The notes: generated from the sequence alone by a model not told the origin. A stretch of 64,000 nt of DNA from Pseudomonadota bacterium (GCA_023386155.1 JAEWKH010000001.1:1-64000), one strand, 5' to 3'; shown: positions 35,569-44,648, numbered from the stretch's first letter. Program-made: numbers and translations.

Positions 35569-37377
35569 ATGGAGCGCCGGCTGGCTGCCATCTTCGCGGC
35601 AGATGTGGAGGCCTATTCCCGCCATATGGGCGAGGACGAGGCTGGGACCTTCGAGACGCTGACCTCCCATCGCGCGATCCTTGACAGCTTCATTGCCGAG
35701 CACCGGGGGCGGATCGCCAACACAGCGGGCGATAGCGTGCTGGCCGAGTTTCCCAGTGCCGTCGATGCGGTGACGTGTGCGCTGCGAGCCCAGGAGGCGC
35801 TCGCGTCCGCCAATGACAAGCTGCCGGAGACCCGGCGCATGCACTTCCGGATCGGGGTGCATGTGGGCGATGTGATGGTCAAAGGCGGCGACCTCTTCGG
35901 GGACGGCGTCAACATCGCCGCCCGGCTTCAGGCACTCTCCCGGCCTGGCGGCATCTGCCTGTCGGCCACGGCTCAGGAGTACGTGCGCAAGGCCATGCCC
36001 GTCACCTTCGAGGACCTCGGACCGCAACGCATCAAGAACATCGACGAGCCTGTCCGGGCTTTCGCCGTCAAAGCCATCCAAGGGCAGGGAACGCCGGTCC
36101 GCACTCCATCCGCCAGGGAACTTCTCCGGGCCGACCGGCCGGCCGTGGCGGTGCTGCCGTTCACGAACATGGGCGACCCGGATCAGCTCTACTTCAGCGA
36201 TGGCATCACCGAGGACATCATCACCGAGCTCGCCCGGTTCCGGGAGCTTCTTGTCATCGCCCGGAACTCCTCCTTCTCCTTCCGGGGCAAGGACGTCGAT
36301 GTGCGGGAGGTCGGACGGGCCCTCAATGCTGACTACGTCGTAGAGGGTAGCGTGCGCCGGGTCGGCGACCGGCTCCGGATCACCGCGCAGTTGATCAACG
36401 CCGCCTCAGGCGCCCATCTCTGGGCCGAACGGTATGATCGCTCGTTCGAGGACGTGTTCGCCATCCAGGACGAGATCGCGCGCGGAGTGGTCGCAACCGT
36501 GGCCCGACGCATCGAGGAGGAGACTGAGGCAGTGGCGCGCCGCCGTCCGCCGCAGGACATGCGCGCCTACGATCTCTTCTTGCAGGGGCACCGCCTGTCC
36601 GACGTGTTCACGGATAACGGGCAGGCACGGGCGCGGGCGTTCTTCGAGCGAGCGCGTGACCTCGATCCCACCTTCGCCAGGGCCTACACCGGCCTTGCGT
36701 TCCACTATCTCAACCAGGCCGCCGACGAGGGTGTCGGGCTGCCGCGGGAGCGGGATCCGAACCGGATCGAGGCGCGCCGGCTCGTCGAACAGGCCCTGAC
36801 GGTCGATCCAACGGAACCGCGGGTGCAATCGACGGCCGGCTACGTGTTCCTGACCTGGCGCGAGTTCGACCGGGCCGAGCGTCATCTTGAACTCGCTCGG
36901 TCCATGAACCCGAATGACGCGACGATCCAGATCTTCTGGGCGTGGGCCCAAGCGTGCTTGGGCAACCCCGCGAAAGGCCTGATGGCCGCCGAACTCGCAC
37001 AGCGTCTCAATCCGCGCTATCCGCACTGGTACAGCTACTACCAGGCTAGGGTGCTGTTCTTCTTGCGGCGCTACGAGGATGTCGTTGCCAAGCTCCATTA
37101 CCGTATAACTGGCGAACCCACCCAACACCGCCGGGACATGCTGCTACTGAGTGCAGCGCTTGGCCTGCTCGGGCGAGCCGTCCCGGCCGAACAATGTGCC
37201 AAGTGGTTCTTAGAAGGCGTCGAGCAGGTGTGGCGTGGGGATCCGAATGCGGGACCGTCGGAGTATGTCGACTGGTTTGTCGATACCTCATACCTTCGGC
37301 GCCCTGAGGACGAGGCGCTCCTGCGAGAGGGACTGCGATTGGCCGGGCTGCCAGCCTATCTGGGTGGTCTCAACTGA
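35569..37377 (+). CDS. Class III adenylate/guanylate cyclase fused to TolB-like and TPR regions
   Basis: 602 residues. The N-terminal cyclase homology domain (roughly 5-175) has FAADVEAYSRHMGEDEAGTF and GDSVLAEFPSAVDAV with metal-binding Asp residues. A FlgO/TolB-like domain (VAVLPFTNMGDPDQLYFSDGITEDIITELARF) follows near 185-320, and the rest is TPR-like helical repeats. This architecture is common in rhizobial genomes and is thought to make cAMP in response to a partner protein. ATG 35569 follows CGGAGG. cAMP production could feed CRP/FNR-type regulation, but that link is inference. Confidence 0.87.
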   Translation: MERRLAAIFAADVEAYSRHMGEDEAGTFETLTSHRAILDSFIAEHRGRIANTAGDSVLAEFPSAVDAVTCALRAQEALASANDKLPETRRMHFRIGVHVGDVMVKGGDLFGDGVNIAARLQALSRPGGICLSATAQEYVRKAMPVTFEDLGPQRIKNIDEPVRAFAVKAIQGQGTPVRTPSARELLRADRPAVAVLPFTNMGDPDQLYFSDGITEDIITELARFRELLVIARNSSFSFRGKDVDVREVGRALNADYVVEGSVRRVGDRLRITAQLINAASGAHLWAERYDRSFEDVFAIQDEIARGVVATVARRIEEETEAVARRRPPQDMRAYDLFLQGHRLSDVFTDNGQARARAFFERARDLDPTFARAYTGLAFHYLNQAADEGVGLPRERDPNRIEARRLVEQALTVDPTEPRVQSTAGYVFLTWREFDRAERHLELARSMNPNDATIQIFWAWAQACLGNPAKGLMAAELAQRLNPRYPHWYSYYQARVLFFLRRYEDVVAKLHYRITGEPTQHRRDMLLLSAALGLLGRAVPAEQCAKWFLEGVEQVWRGDPNAGPSEYVDWFVDTSYLRRPEDEALLREGLRLAGLPAYLGGLN

Positions 37378-37996
37378 GACGCACTGCAACTCAGATCCGA
37401 CACCGTCGGAGGGAGTTGCAGCATTCACGACTGGGCCGACTATTCCGCGAACGTCGGTTCTTGGCACACGAGGCGGACAAAGCTCTTTGTTCTGCTTATG
37501 AGTCGGTGAGCGGTCCTTCATTCCGCTCGCTGCGTGCCATCGAATGATCCAAAGCGAACTCTGGCTTTCCCGGGCAGCATAGTTTGCATCTGCCACGGCC
37601 CTATAGTGTTTGTTATCCGTCAGAGTCGTTGGTTCGGTAGGTCATCTATCTTCGGTCATATGAACTGAAGGAAAGTCCGCGAAATGCCTGTTTCGCGGAC
37701 ATACCTCTCATCCCATGAGAAGCCGTCCAAACGCGCCGTCTATCTGTCGTTCATGACAGAGATAAAGTTCAGTGAACCAGGAGGTGAAACCCGCCCAACC
37801 TTGTGGGGCGAGGGCAAATGAGAGGTTGACACTTTCACTGTGAACACGCGGTGAACTCACCCTGGACCCATGACAGGTCCGAGATTCGTTGTACGCCAAG
37901 GGCACTGATGCTCAGATCAAGCTCAAGGCGCGTGCTGGACCACAGCAGCCGTGATGGCTGCCGTGGCGCTTGTTGGTCTGGCGATCCGTGATCGCA
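37378..37996 (+). other. Intergenic boundary region with a perfect hairpin
   Basis: About 620 bp between the cyclase and the AAA+ ATPase gene (whose 3' end faces it). It holds a perfect 10-bp hairpin at 37675-37700 (GTCCGCGAAA with its complement, 6-base loop) and a weaker CGCCC/GGGGCG pair near 37787-37806. The short minus-strand frame 37708-37905 has no ribosome site and is not supported. Confidence 0.45.
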
Positions 37997-39559
37997 TCAG
38001 TGCCGGGTCATGAACCTTTCGCGAGTGTTGACCACCTGCTCCACGAGACGGCGCAGGCTGCGGATCGAGCCGGCGCTCCAGTAGCGGCGCAGCAGATCGA
38101 TCTCGCCTCCCGTGAGCGGGTCGGCCCAGCGCTCGTCGCCCGTGCACTCCCGGTAGACAGTGCGCAGCAGCGACGAGGCGAGCAGCTCCAGCTGCTCCGG
38201 TCCCGGCGGTGGCACCTCGATAACCTGGAGCCGATCGAGCAGCGGGCGCGACAGGCCTCGGGTGGTGTTTGCCGTCAGGATCACGCTCACCCCGGAGAGG
38301 TCCACCGGCACCTCGAGATAGGGATCGAGCAGGGCTGCGGCCCGGGCCGGCTCGAGCAGGCCCAGCAGCGACCTCCTGAGGTCGCCATTCCGGTTCGAGC
38401 CGCCCGCCTTCTCGATCTCGTCCAAGATCAAACCGGGACCCGCGGTGCGATAGGCGAGGATCACGTCCCATAGCAAGCCGGGGGCGGCGTTCGACCATTT
38501 TCTGGACGAGCCCATGACCATGGCATCCGAGAGCGAGCCGCAGTCGACCACTCGGTGCGGGATGCCCAGCGCATCCATCAGTACACTCGCGCCATAGGTC
38601 TTGGCCACGCCAGGCGGGCCGACGAGAAGCAGCCGCAGCTGGGCATGGGGCCGCGTGCCCACCTGGCGTAGCACCGCATTGATGATATTCTCCCAGTGCG
38701 GCAGCTGCCGCAGCAGGCGGGCTCTGACGGCGGCCAGATCCGGCACCGGCACGAGCGGCAGGGGCAGAGCCTCGATTGCCTCAAAAGAATCGAGCGCCTG
38801 CCGCGCCTCGCGTGAGCCGGCGAGCGGCAGCGCCGGCAGCACGACCCGTGTCATCCGCGGATCGTCCGGGGCGGCAGCGGGCTCCTCGCTTGTCTCCGGC
38901 ACGGGCAAGGGCGCCTCGTCTGGGATCCCGCTCTCCGCTTGCGGCTCTGGGCCGAACCCCGCCGCGAGATCGCGCACGATGCGGTGCGCATCGACGAACG
39001 CCGCATGCAGCCCGCCTGCGCCGCCGGCCCAGGCCTGCCAGCTCAGCACGAGCCGGCGCAGGCGCTCGCGCACGAGCGGATCGACCAAGATCGGGTCAAG
39101 CCGCTCACAGGCCTCACCGATCCGGTTGACCACGGTGCGGGAGAACGAGGAGGCACTGCGCTCGCGGGCGGTGGCGAGCGTCAGGAACGCCACCTCCTGT
39201 GACAGGCGCGCCAGTCCCGGCGCGTCCCGCTCGACCGCCCGCTCGGCCAAAAGTTGGGACAGGCTCTCGCCGTCACCGCCGCCACCGGACCACTCCTGAG
39301 CGGCCTCGGCCAGCGCCGGCACGCCCAGCGCGACGGCGCGGGCGATCTCGGGCTTGAGCACGTACGGCTCAAGGTCGGGGGCAAGCACCAACTCGAGCAG
39401 GCGCGGCAGGGTTGCCGGAGACTGGCCACGCGGGGTCACCGCTCCGGCAAGGTCCTCGAGCGCGAACTCCTCGTCGTGCGTAGGCGGGCGGCGCAGCGCC
39501 GCCAGGCGGCTCGGCCGGCGCGCCGACGCTGTCACTTTGGCGTAGGGGTGTTTGGCCAT
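37997..39559 (-). CDS. AAA+ ATPase with Lon-like ATPase core
   Basis: 520 residues. The first 290 or so are an unrecognised, helix-rich region ending in an acidic proline-rich linker. The AAA+ module has Walker A GPPGVAKT near 314-321, Walker B GLILDEIEKAG near 378-388, sensor-1 VILTANTT and an arginine-finger-like RPLLDRLQVIEV. The core resembles Lon, but there is no protease domain. ATG 39559 follows GAGAGATCGACC. It is the last gene of a three-gene minus-strand set with a GIY-YIG-like protein and a small unknown protein, next to an integrase. A remodelling or defence role is possible but unproven. Confidence 0.78.
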   Translation of the reverse strand: MAKHPYAKVTASARRPSRLAALRRPPTHDEEFALEDLAGAVTPRGQSPATLPRLLELVLAPDLEPYVLKPEIARAVALGVPALAEAAQEWSGGGGDGESLSQLLAERAVERDAPGLARLSQEVAFLTLATARERSASSFSRTVVNRIGEACERLDPILVDPLVRERLRRLVLSWQAWAGGAGGLHAAFVDAHRIVRDLAAGFGPEPQAESGIPDEAPLPVPETSEEPAAAPDDPRMTRVVLPALPLAGSREARQALDSFEAIEALPLPLVPVPDLAAVRARLLRQLPHWENIINAVLRQVGTRPHAQLRLLLVGPPGVAKTYGASVLMDALGIPHRVVDCGSLSDAMVMGSSRKWSNAAPGLLWDVILAYRTAGPGLILDEIEKAGGSNRNGDLRRSLLGLLEPARAAALLDPYLEVPVDLSGVSVILTANTTRGLSRPLLDRLQVIEVPPPGPEQLELLASSLLRTVYRECTGDERWADPLTGGEIDLLRRYWSAGSIRSLRRLVEQVVNTRERFMTRH

Positions 39560-39641
39560 GGTCGATCTCTCGATGTGATGCATGACGGAGCGGCAGGGGG
39601 AGGCAGGCGGGGAGCCGGAACCCGGCTCCCCGGATCAGGCG

Positions 39642-40172
39642 TCAGGCGACGCGCAAGCGCGGCAGGGCGGCGGGCCGCGCCTCTAGGCCGCGGCAGCCGG
39701 CCTGTTCCAGCAGCTGCAGGCCGAAGTGCAGGACGAGGTCCAACTCCTCCGCTTTCGCCGCGCTGATCGGCTGCGAGGTCGGCCCGCAGCCCTGGACGAG
39801 GCAGGCGGTGCCAGCCTCCTGGATCAGGGTAGTGAGGCGCTCCTGCAGGTAGATCACGTCGGCTTTGTCGAAGCTGTCGCTGGTCAAGATGTAGATGGTC
39901 TCGACAAAGGCGAGGTCGCTGTTGCGGCGGTGGTCGGGCAGGCGGGAGGGCAGGCGCCCGCCCTCGCCGTTGTAGAGGCACAGCTCGCCCGTGTCCGGGT
40001 CGGTGCCGGCGAGCAGGTAGGTTCCGGCCCTTTTGAGCAGGTCGTGGCGCAGGAGCAGGGAGAGGTCGCACCACTCCGCGCGGATGACCCCGACGCGGCA
40101 GACCTGGCTGGTGAAGAGGGCGATGGCGGTGTCAGCGACCGGGAAGGAGATGGTGATGAGGGGCAGGCGCAT
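39642..40172 (-). CDS. GIY-YIG-like nuclease-family protein
   Basis: 176 residues. GTYLLAGTDPDTGELCLYNGEGGRLPSRLPDHRR corresponds to the GIY...YIG strand pair and the following helix. FVETIYILTSDSFDKADVIYLQERLTTLIQEAG matches the second half of the fold, with the conserved metal-ligand Glu (in YLQERL). The YIG tyrosine-glycine element is altered to YNGEG, so activity is uncertain. GGAG lies 8 bp before ATG 40172. It sits between the small unknown gene and the AAA+ ATPase, all on the minus strand. Confidence 0.65.
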   Translation of the reverse strand: MRLPLITISFPVADTAIALFTSQVCRVGVIRAEWCDLSLLLRHDLLKRAGTYLLAGTDPDTGELCLYNGEGGRLPSRLPDHRRNSDLAFVETIYILTSDSFDKADVIYLQERLTTLIQEAGTACLVQGCGPTSQPISAAKAEELDLVLHFGLQLLEQAGCRGLEARPAALPRLRVA

Positions 40173-40291
40173 GGATGTGCTCCGTCAGTCGCCGGCGTGA
40201 GGCACGCGCGGCGGGATAGAGTGGGCAAAGAGAGAGGACGGCCGACGGAAGGGACCCGCCGGCACATCAGGTACGAAGAGGAGGGGAGGCG

Positions 40292-40660
40292 TCAGGCGGC
40301 CGCGTGCCAGACCTGCGTTTCGCCCGAGAGGGGCCGCGTCAGGTCGAGCCGCAGCTGGCCGGCGCGCACGAGAGCCAGGATCGCGGCGGCGGGCTGTGGG
40401 AGCCAGGGCAGGCAGGCGCACAGCTCGTCGAGCGAGGCGTGCTCGACTTCGGCGAGGATGGCGAGCACGAACGCGGCAACGGCGGGGGAGACCTGTGGGT
40501 CCGCGGCAAGCACGAAGCCGGGCTGCGGCGCGCCGTCGAGGTCACCTGCCGGGCAGAGTTCGGTCAGGGCGGGGGCGACGATGTCGCTGAGGGCGAGCAA
40601 GGCGGGGGTGGGTTGGGAGTTGCACAGGCGTGCGACTCCGCTAGAGATGGAGGTAACCAT
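40292..40660 (-). CDS. Hypothetical protein (122 aa) of the AAA+/GIY-YIG module
   Basis: Ala/Leu/Pro-rich helical protein starting MVTSISSGVARLCNSQ, with AAFVLAILAEVEHASLDELCACLPWLPQPAAAILALVRAGQLRLDL, which reads like a winged-helix fold (a helix pair ending in a beta wing). AGGAG supports ATG 40660. It is the first gene of the three-gene set. A DNA-binding or adaptor role is a guess. Confidence 0.55.
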   Translation of the reverse strand: MVTSISSGVARLCNSQPTPALLALSDIVAPALTELCPAGDLDGAPQPGFVLAADPQVSPAVAAFVLAILAEVEHASLDELCACLPWLPQPAAAILALVRAGQLRLDLTRPLSGETQVWHAAA

Positions 40661-40875
40661 CTTGATTCTCCTGTCACAACCAGGGACCGGGATGGCCAGG
40701 CTGCTGGCGGGGAGTGCAAGTCCCTGCCGGTAGCCGCTTGTGGCTTCCGATCACCACCGAGGCGGGTGCCCCAGTTAACATCAATATGGATCAGCAGCGC
40801 TATGCTGGGAAGACGGGTCCGAAATCACTTCACAAACAAGGTTAACGCAGAGCTAAAACAGGCCAGCGCCAGCCG

Positions 40876-42483
40876 TCATGCGCTCTCTTGTGATGCAGAA
40901 TGCCCGACGCTTCTCACCTCGCTGCGGCGTCGATCAGTCGAATGGGCGGGCGTCACGTCGAAGCGCGGCAGCTTGACGATCTCCTGCACCAGTACCGTCG
41001 CGGGATAAGAGCCGTACTCGGCACCCACGCTGCCGGCGGCATGGCCCTGCAGCGCATCGAGCTTGTCCGACGCAATGCCGACCGCCCGGCCGCGCGTCTT
41101 GAACAGGTGCCGCCAGCCATGGTTCGGATCGACATTGGGATCGTCCACACCGAGCCCTCGCACCCACTCAGCCAGCTTCTGGCCCATACGGACATAGGTC
41201 GGGTTCTCGACCGAGCCGCCCCGCTGGCGCGCCGGAGAGTAGAACAGCGGCCCCTTGCCCCGGGATCGGACAAAAGCGAGAAACCCCTGATCGATGAGGT
41301 GCGGGTGGAGCGGCACGATGCGGGCGACGCCTGTCTTCACCGTTCCGGCCTCCGGTGTGATCCGCATTACCCAGACGCCGTCCTCCTCATAGATGTCCTG
41401 ACCCCTGAGCTGGGTCATCTCGTTGACGCGACCACCACCATAGGCGCACAGCCACGGCACCCAACGGCGGGCCGCTGCGTGCTCAGGCGAGATCAGGCGG
41501 CTGGGCTGGGCAAAAGTCGCCGAGAGAATCAGCTTTTGTTCGCGCTCATTGAACTCGCGCTCGCGTAGCTTCGGCTTCTTGGGAACCTTCATCCGGACGT
41601 CAGCCGCAGGGTTCACCCCGACCTTCTTCTCGTGGACTGCCCAGCCGTAGAAGGATTTGACGGCCGCGAGCTTCGACTCCTTGATCGTCTTGGGATCGAG
41701 GCCACGCTCGATCAGGTGGGCCTTCCAGCGTCGCACGTCGGCTTCGGTCACTCGAGCGATATCGTTGGCGCCGACAAAAGCGAGGAGATTGCGCATCGCG
41801 CCGCGGTAGCTCTTTGCGGTGCCGGCGGCGGGCTTCCTCTCGGCGAGGTAAGCCTCCCAAGCCGGCTCGAATAGGACGGAGGGCGAGACGATTGCAGCTT
41901 GCGGAGCGCCTAAAGGCGGGAAGCGTGCCTCGCGAGGATCAGGGGAATAGTCGCCCTGCGCCGCCCGCAGGAGGCGCTCGTCCGCCTGCTCCACCGCCTC
42001 GGCGGCTAGGCGGGTGAGGGTCGCCAGGCCGGCTGCATCGACCTCGATCCCGCGCTCGGCTAGGATGGCCTCGACCGCAGGACGATGCAGCTGCCGAGCC
42101 AGAAAGCGATCGACAGGCCGCCCCTTGGGCGAATGAGAGAGGCCGTCCATGAGCAACTCGTCCCGCCAGCGGTCGGGACTGCCGGGATCCGCCTCGTGCG
42201 CCGCGACCCGACGGTGGTAAATCTCGCCTGCGAGCGCCACAGCCTCCTTGTGAGTGAGCCTGACGAGCGCCTTTGGCGCAGCCGCTTGCCTCAGGCGCTC
42301 CCACCGGGCTGAGACTTCGGCGGCGACTGCGGCGTGCCGCGACCCAGCCTCACGCCAGTCGCGAGTCTCCAGGCTGACCTTCTCCTCGCGCTTGCCGACG
42401 AGCGGACGGAGCGCTTCGGGAACGCCGCGGCGGAAGTAGTAGATGCCAGTGTCGGGATGCTTCCAGGGGCTTGCCACGCGCAT
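40876..42483 (-). CDS. Site-specific tyrosine integrase (phage type)
   Basis: 535 residues. An N-terminal DUF6538-like segment (SPWKHPDTGIYYFRRGVP) and a long helical region precede the SAM-like core-binding domain (YRGAMRNLLAFVGANDIARV). The catalytic domain has the first Arg in YGGGRVNEMTQL, a Lys in GTVKTGVAR, and HGWRHLFKTRG carrying His-x-x-Arg; the usual Tyr lies in GAEYGSYP. It probably mobilises the small island to its left. It is divergently oriented from the second integrase, with the attachment-like sequence between them. Confidence 0.85.
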   Translation of the reverse strand: MRVASPWKHPDTGIYYFRRGVPEALRPLVGKREEKVSLETRDWREAGSRHAAVAAEVSARWERLRQAAAPKALVRLTHKEAVALAGEIYHRRVAAHEADPGSPDRWRDELLMDGLSHSPKGRPVDRFLARQLHRPAVEAILAERGIEVDAAGLATLTRLAAEAVEQADERLLRAAQGDYSPDPREARFPPLGAPQAAIVSPSVLFEPAWEAYLAERKPAAGTAKSYRGAMRNLLAFVGANDIARVTEADVRRWKAHLIERGLDPKTIKESKLAAVKSFYGWAVHEKKVGVNPAADVRMKVPKKPKLREREFNEREQKLILSATFAQPSRLISPEHAAARRWVPWLCAYGGGRVNEMTQLRGQDIYEEDGVWVMRITPEAGTVKTGVARIVPLHPHLIDQGFLAFVRSRGKGPLFYSPARQRGGSVENPTYVRMGQKLAEWVRGLGVDDPNVDPNHGWRHLFKTRGRAVGIASDKLDALQGHAAGSVGAEYGSYPATVLVQEIVKLPRFDVTPAHSTDRRRSEVRSVGHSASQESA

Positions 42484-42574
42484 GACCTTTGTACCACCCT
42501 TTTGTACCAGGATGGCAGCCGTAAACCCAAGCCGGGCTTCAACTTGGCGTAAACAAAGGCTTTCTAGGGGATGC

Positions 42575-42628
42575 TGGCGGAGAGGGGGTCACCTATTGGA
42601 CGGTCCGTAGCCGTCCGCATCCTTCCGC
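42575..42628 (-). other. tRNA 3'-end-like attachment sequence with an anticodon-arm-like hairpin
   Basis: On the minus strand 42590-42575 reads GACCCCCTCTCCGCCA, like the 3' end of a tRNA including CCA, the usual integration core for P4-type integrases. Upstream on the same strand is a 6-bp stem with a 7-base loop CTACGGA (42616-42598), shaped like an Arg(ACG) anticodon arm, and GCGGAAGG (42628-42621), which partly pairs with the 3' end. There is no T-arm, so this is not an intact tRNA. It marks the probable left end (attL) of the satellite-like element. Confidence 0.5.
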
Positions 42629-42746
42629 TAAACCACTGTGATTGCTCATAAAAGAAGAACTCAGCGCGTCACGCCTTTCCACGCCTTTCCGCGAGCTTCC
42701 GCGGCTCCGGTGGGGCATGGAATGGGTAACGCAACATGAGGATCCG

Positions 42747-43946
42747 ATGGGCAAACTGACAGCAAAACAAGTCGACAACCTCCGGGAGCCCGGCATCTAT
42801 GAGGATGGCGACGGCCTGCGCCTGGTGGTGGACGGGGCCGGGAATAGACGCTGGGTGTTCCGGTACCAGCGAGCGGGGAAACGCCGCGCAATGGGGTTGG
42901 GCGCGTTCCCGGCAGTGAGCCTGAAGGCTGCGCGGGATACAGCGGCCGGCCACCGCGACACCCTCCGGCAGGGGCTGGATCCGCTGGACGAGAAGCGCGC
43001 CGCCAGTCTGGTGCAGGCCGAAAGCGTGGTCCCCAAGACCTTCAAGGAGTGCGCGGTGGAGTACATCGAGTCGCACCGGGCTGGCTGGAAGAACGCGAAG
43101 CATGCCCAGCAATGGACGAACACCCTGGTGACCTACGCCTACCCCAAGATCGGCGCAAAGCCTGTGTACCTGGTCGATACGGCAGGCATCCTGTCGGTGC
43201 TGACGCCGATCTGGAAGACGCGCCCAGAGACTGCCGCCCGCATCCGAAACCGCCTGGAGCTGGTCCTTGACGCCGCGAAGGCCCTAGGACTGCGTGACGG
43301 CGAGAACCCGGCGCGCTGGCGTGGCCACTTGGACAAACTGCTGCCCCCGCGCTCCAAGGTGGCGCCGGTGAAACATCGGCCGGCCATGCCGTTCGTTGAG
43401 CTGCCGGCCTTCTTCGCTCGTCTGGGCACCCAGCGTGGTGGTGCAGCGCGAGCCCTGCAGCTGACTATCCTGACCGCCTGCCGCAGCGGCGAGGTGCTGC
43501 GGGCGACCTGGGACGAGTTCGACATGCAAGCTCGCACCTGGGCAGTACCGGCCGCCAGGATGAAGGCAGGCAAGGAGCACCGCGTTCCGCTGAGCGACGA
43601 GGCTGTGGCGGTGATCGAGGCGCAGCGTGGACAAGACGACAAGTGGGTCTTTCCTGGTCGCCGGATTGGCAAGCCGCTTTCCGACATGGCCATGCTCAAA
43701 GTCATGCGGGACGCAGGCCTCGGGCATTACGTCCCGCACGGCTTCCGCAGCAGTTTTCGGGACTGGGCGGCAGAGTGCACGAACTTCCCCTATCAGGTCT
43801 GCGAGATGGCCTTGGCGCACACGGTGGCCTCAGACGTCGAGGCCGCGTATCGCCGTGGAGACCTGTTCGCGAAGCGTCGCGAACTGATGGCGGCGTGGGC
43901 CGCATATGTCACCGCGGGAGCGGCAGAAACCAAGGCCGCAGCCTGA
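42747..43946 (+). CDS. int: P4-type tyrosine integrase
   Basis: 399 residues. The N-terminal DUF4102-like domain (GKLTAKQVDNLREPGIYEDG...GLRLVV) is followed by the core-binding domain and the catalytic domain with TACRSGEVLRATWDE (Arg), HGFRSSFRDWAAE (His-x-x-Arg) and a late LAHTVASDVEAAYRRGD holding the Tyr. GAGG lies six bases before ATG 42747; the upstream frame has no better start. Its position beside the tRNA-end-like sequence is typical for P4-type integrases that target tRNA 3' ends. Confidence 0.9.
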   Translation: MGKLTAKQVDNLREPGIYEDGDGLRLVVDGAGNRRWVFRYQRAGKRRAMGLGAFPAVSLKAARDTAAGHRDTLRQGLDPLDEKRAASLVQAESVVPKTFKECAVEYIESHRAGWKNAKHAQQWTNTLVTYAYPKIGAKPVYLVDTAGILSVLTPIWKTRPETAARIRNRLELVLDAAKALGLRDGENPARWRGHLDKLLPPRSKVAPVKHRPAMPFVELPAFFARLGTQRGGAARALQLTILTACRSGEVLRATWDEFDMQARTWAVPAARMKAGKEHRVPLSDEAVAVIEAQRGQDDKWVFPGRRIGKPLSDMAMLKVMRDAGLGHYVPHGFRSSFRDWAAECTNFPYQVCEMALAHTVASDVEAAYRRGDLFAKRRELMAAWAAYVTAGAAETKAAA

Positions 43947-43961
43947 CCGCCTGTTCAACTG

Positions 43962-43989
43962 CTGCCGCGCGGTATTCATCGCGCGGCAG
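43962..43989 (+). terminator. Hairpin terminator after int
   Basis: A perfect 10-bp GC-rich stem (CTGCCGCGCG with its complement) and an 8-base loop, 16 bp after the int stop. No T run follows. Confidence 0.6.
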
Positions 43990-44230
43990 AACTACCGTTC
44001 GTCGGATTTCGACGCGGATATCCTGCGCCCGAGCCTTGCCCCGACAGCTCACTTCGCCTGGTTTTCCTGGGGTTGCATTGGCTAGACCACCAGACCGTCC
44101 GCCCATTGCTCAATTTTGCTGTATGGCGTCCAGGTGCCGATAGACGCGATCATTCTCCTGCCAGCGCACGCTGGCCGGGGCCTGGAAATCCCGCAATCGG
44201 TAAATGCGACTCTTCAATGCAGCGGCTCTG

Positions 44231-44458
44231 CTAGTGGCGCTTAATGCGCGGGCTCTCCGAGGCCTTTTCCAGCGCTAGCGGATGCCCGCTGCTCCATTCC
44301 TGGAAGAATGGCTCGGAGATCGCCTCATGCATCAAGCACTTCTTTCCCTCGATCGACACTTCAGCGAGTTCGTTTTCGACCTGGCCATGGTGACTGACGC
44401 CATTGTCAGCAGCCGCCTGTGTTGGGCATTCTTGGGCGCAATCAGCGCAGGCTCGCTA
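44231..44458 (-). CDS. Possible small protein on the minus strand, start not fixed
   Basis: An open frame between TAG near 44459 and the stop at 44231-44233 reads protein-like: CADCAQECPTQ (Cys pairs), VENELAEVSIEGKKCLMHEAISEPFFQEW and ALEKASESPRIKRH. Possible starts are GTG 44359 or ATG 44328; neither has a strong ribosome site, and the Cys-rich part would be lost. It may be a degraded gene or one with an unusual start. No function is recognised. Confidence 0.35.
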
Positions 44459-44648
44459 TAAGCGTAAAAAAGCCCCGCCAAGGACTACCGAGCCTGGCGG
44501 GGCAATGCGGGTGACGAAGCCGCGTGCGGCTCCAGGAGTGGGTGGAGTCTGGAACCACGATCTAAGCATGCCGTCCCGACCACACAAACGGAAAGAACGG
44601 GCGATCGAATTGACGCTTCCAGGCGTCGTGATGGTTCAATCAACTTGA
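44403..44648 (+). CDS. Possible small leader protein before alpA (81 aa)
   Basis: An open frame with KKAPPRTTEPGGAMRVTKPRAAPGVGGVWNHD. It is reminiscent of short Ash-type proteins found before alpA in P4-like satellites, but the match is by general appearance only. It runs across the 44472-44503 inverted repeat, and the start is not supported by a ribosome site. It ends 32 bp before the AlpA start. Treat as doubtful. Confidence 0.3.
   Translation: MSAAACVGHSWAQSAQARYKRKKAPPRTTEPGGAMRVTKPRAAPGVGGVWNHDLSMPSRPHKRKERAIELTLPGVVMVQST
44466..44503 (-). terminator. Rho-independent terminator pointing left
   Basis: GCCCCGCCA (44472-44480) pairs with TGGCGGGGC (44495-44503), and the minus-strand transcript ends in six Us. 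It would stop leftward transcription entering from the alpA side; on the plus strand the same hairpin lacks a U-tract. Confidence 0.65.

Noticed and set aside
37708..37905. 65-residue minus-strand frame
   Set aside because: It has no ribosome site, no domain, and sits in a hairpin-rich gap; coding is not supported.
42575..42650. Functional tRNA-Arg gene
   Set aside because: Only the anticodon-like arm and 3' end are recognisable; there is no T-arm and no standard acceptor pairing.
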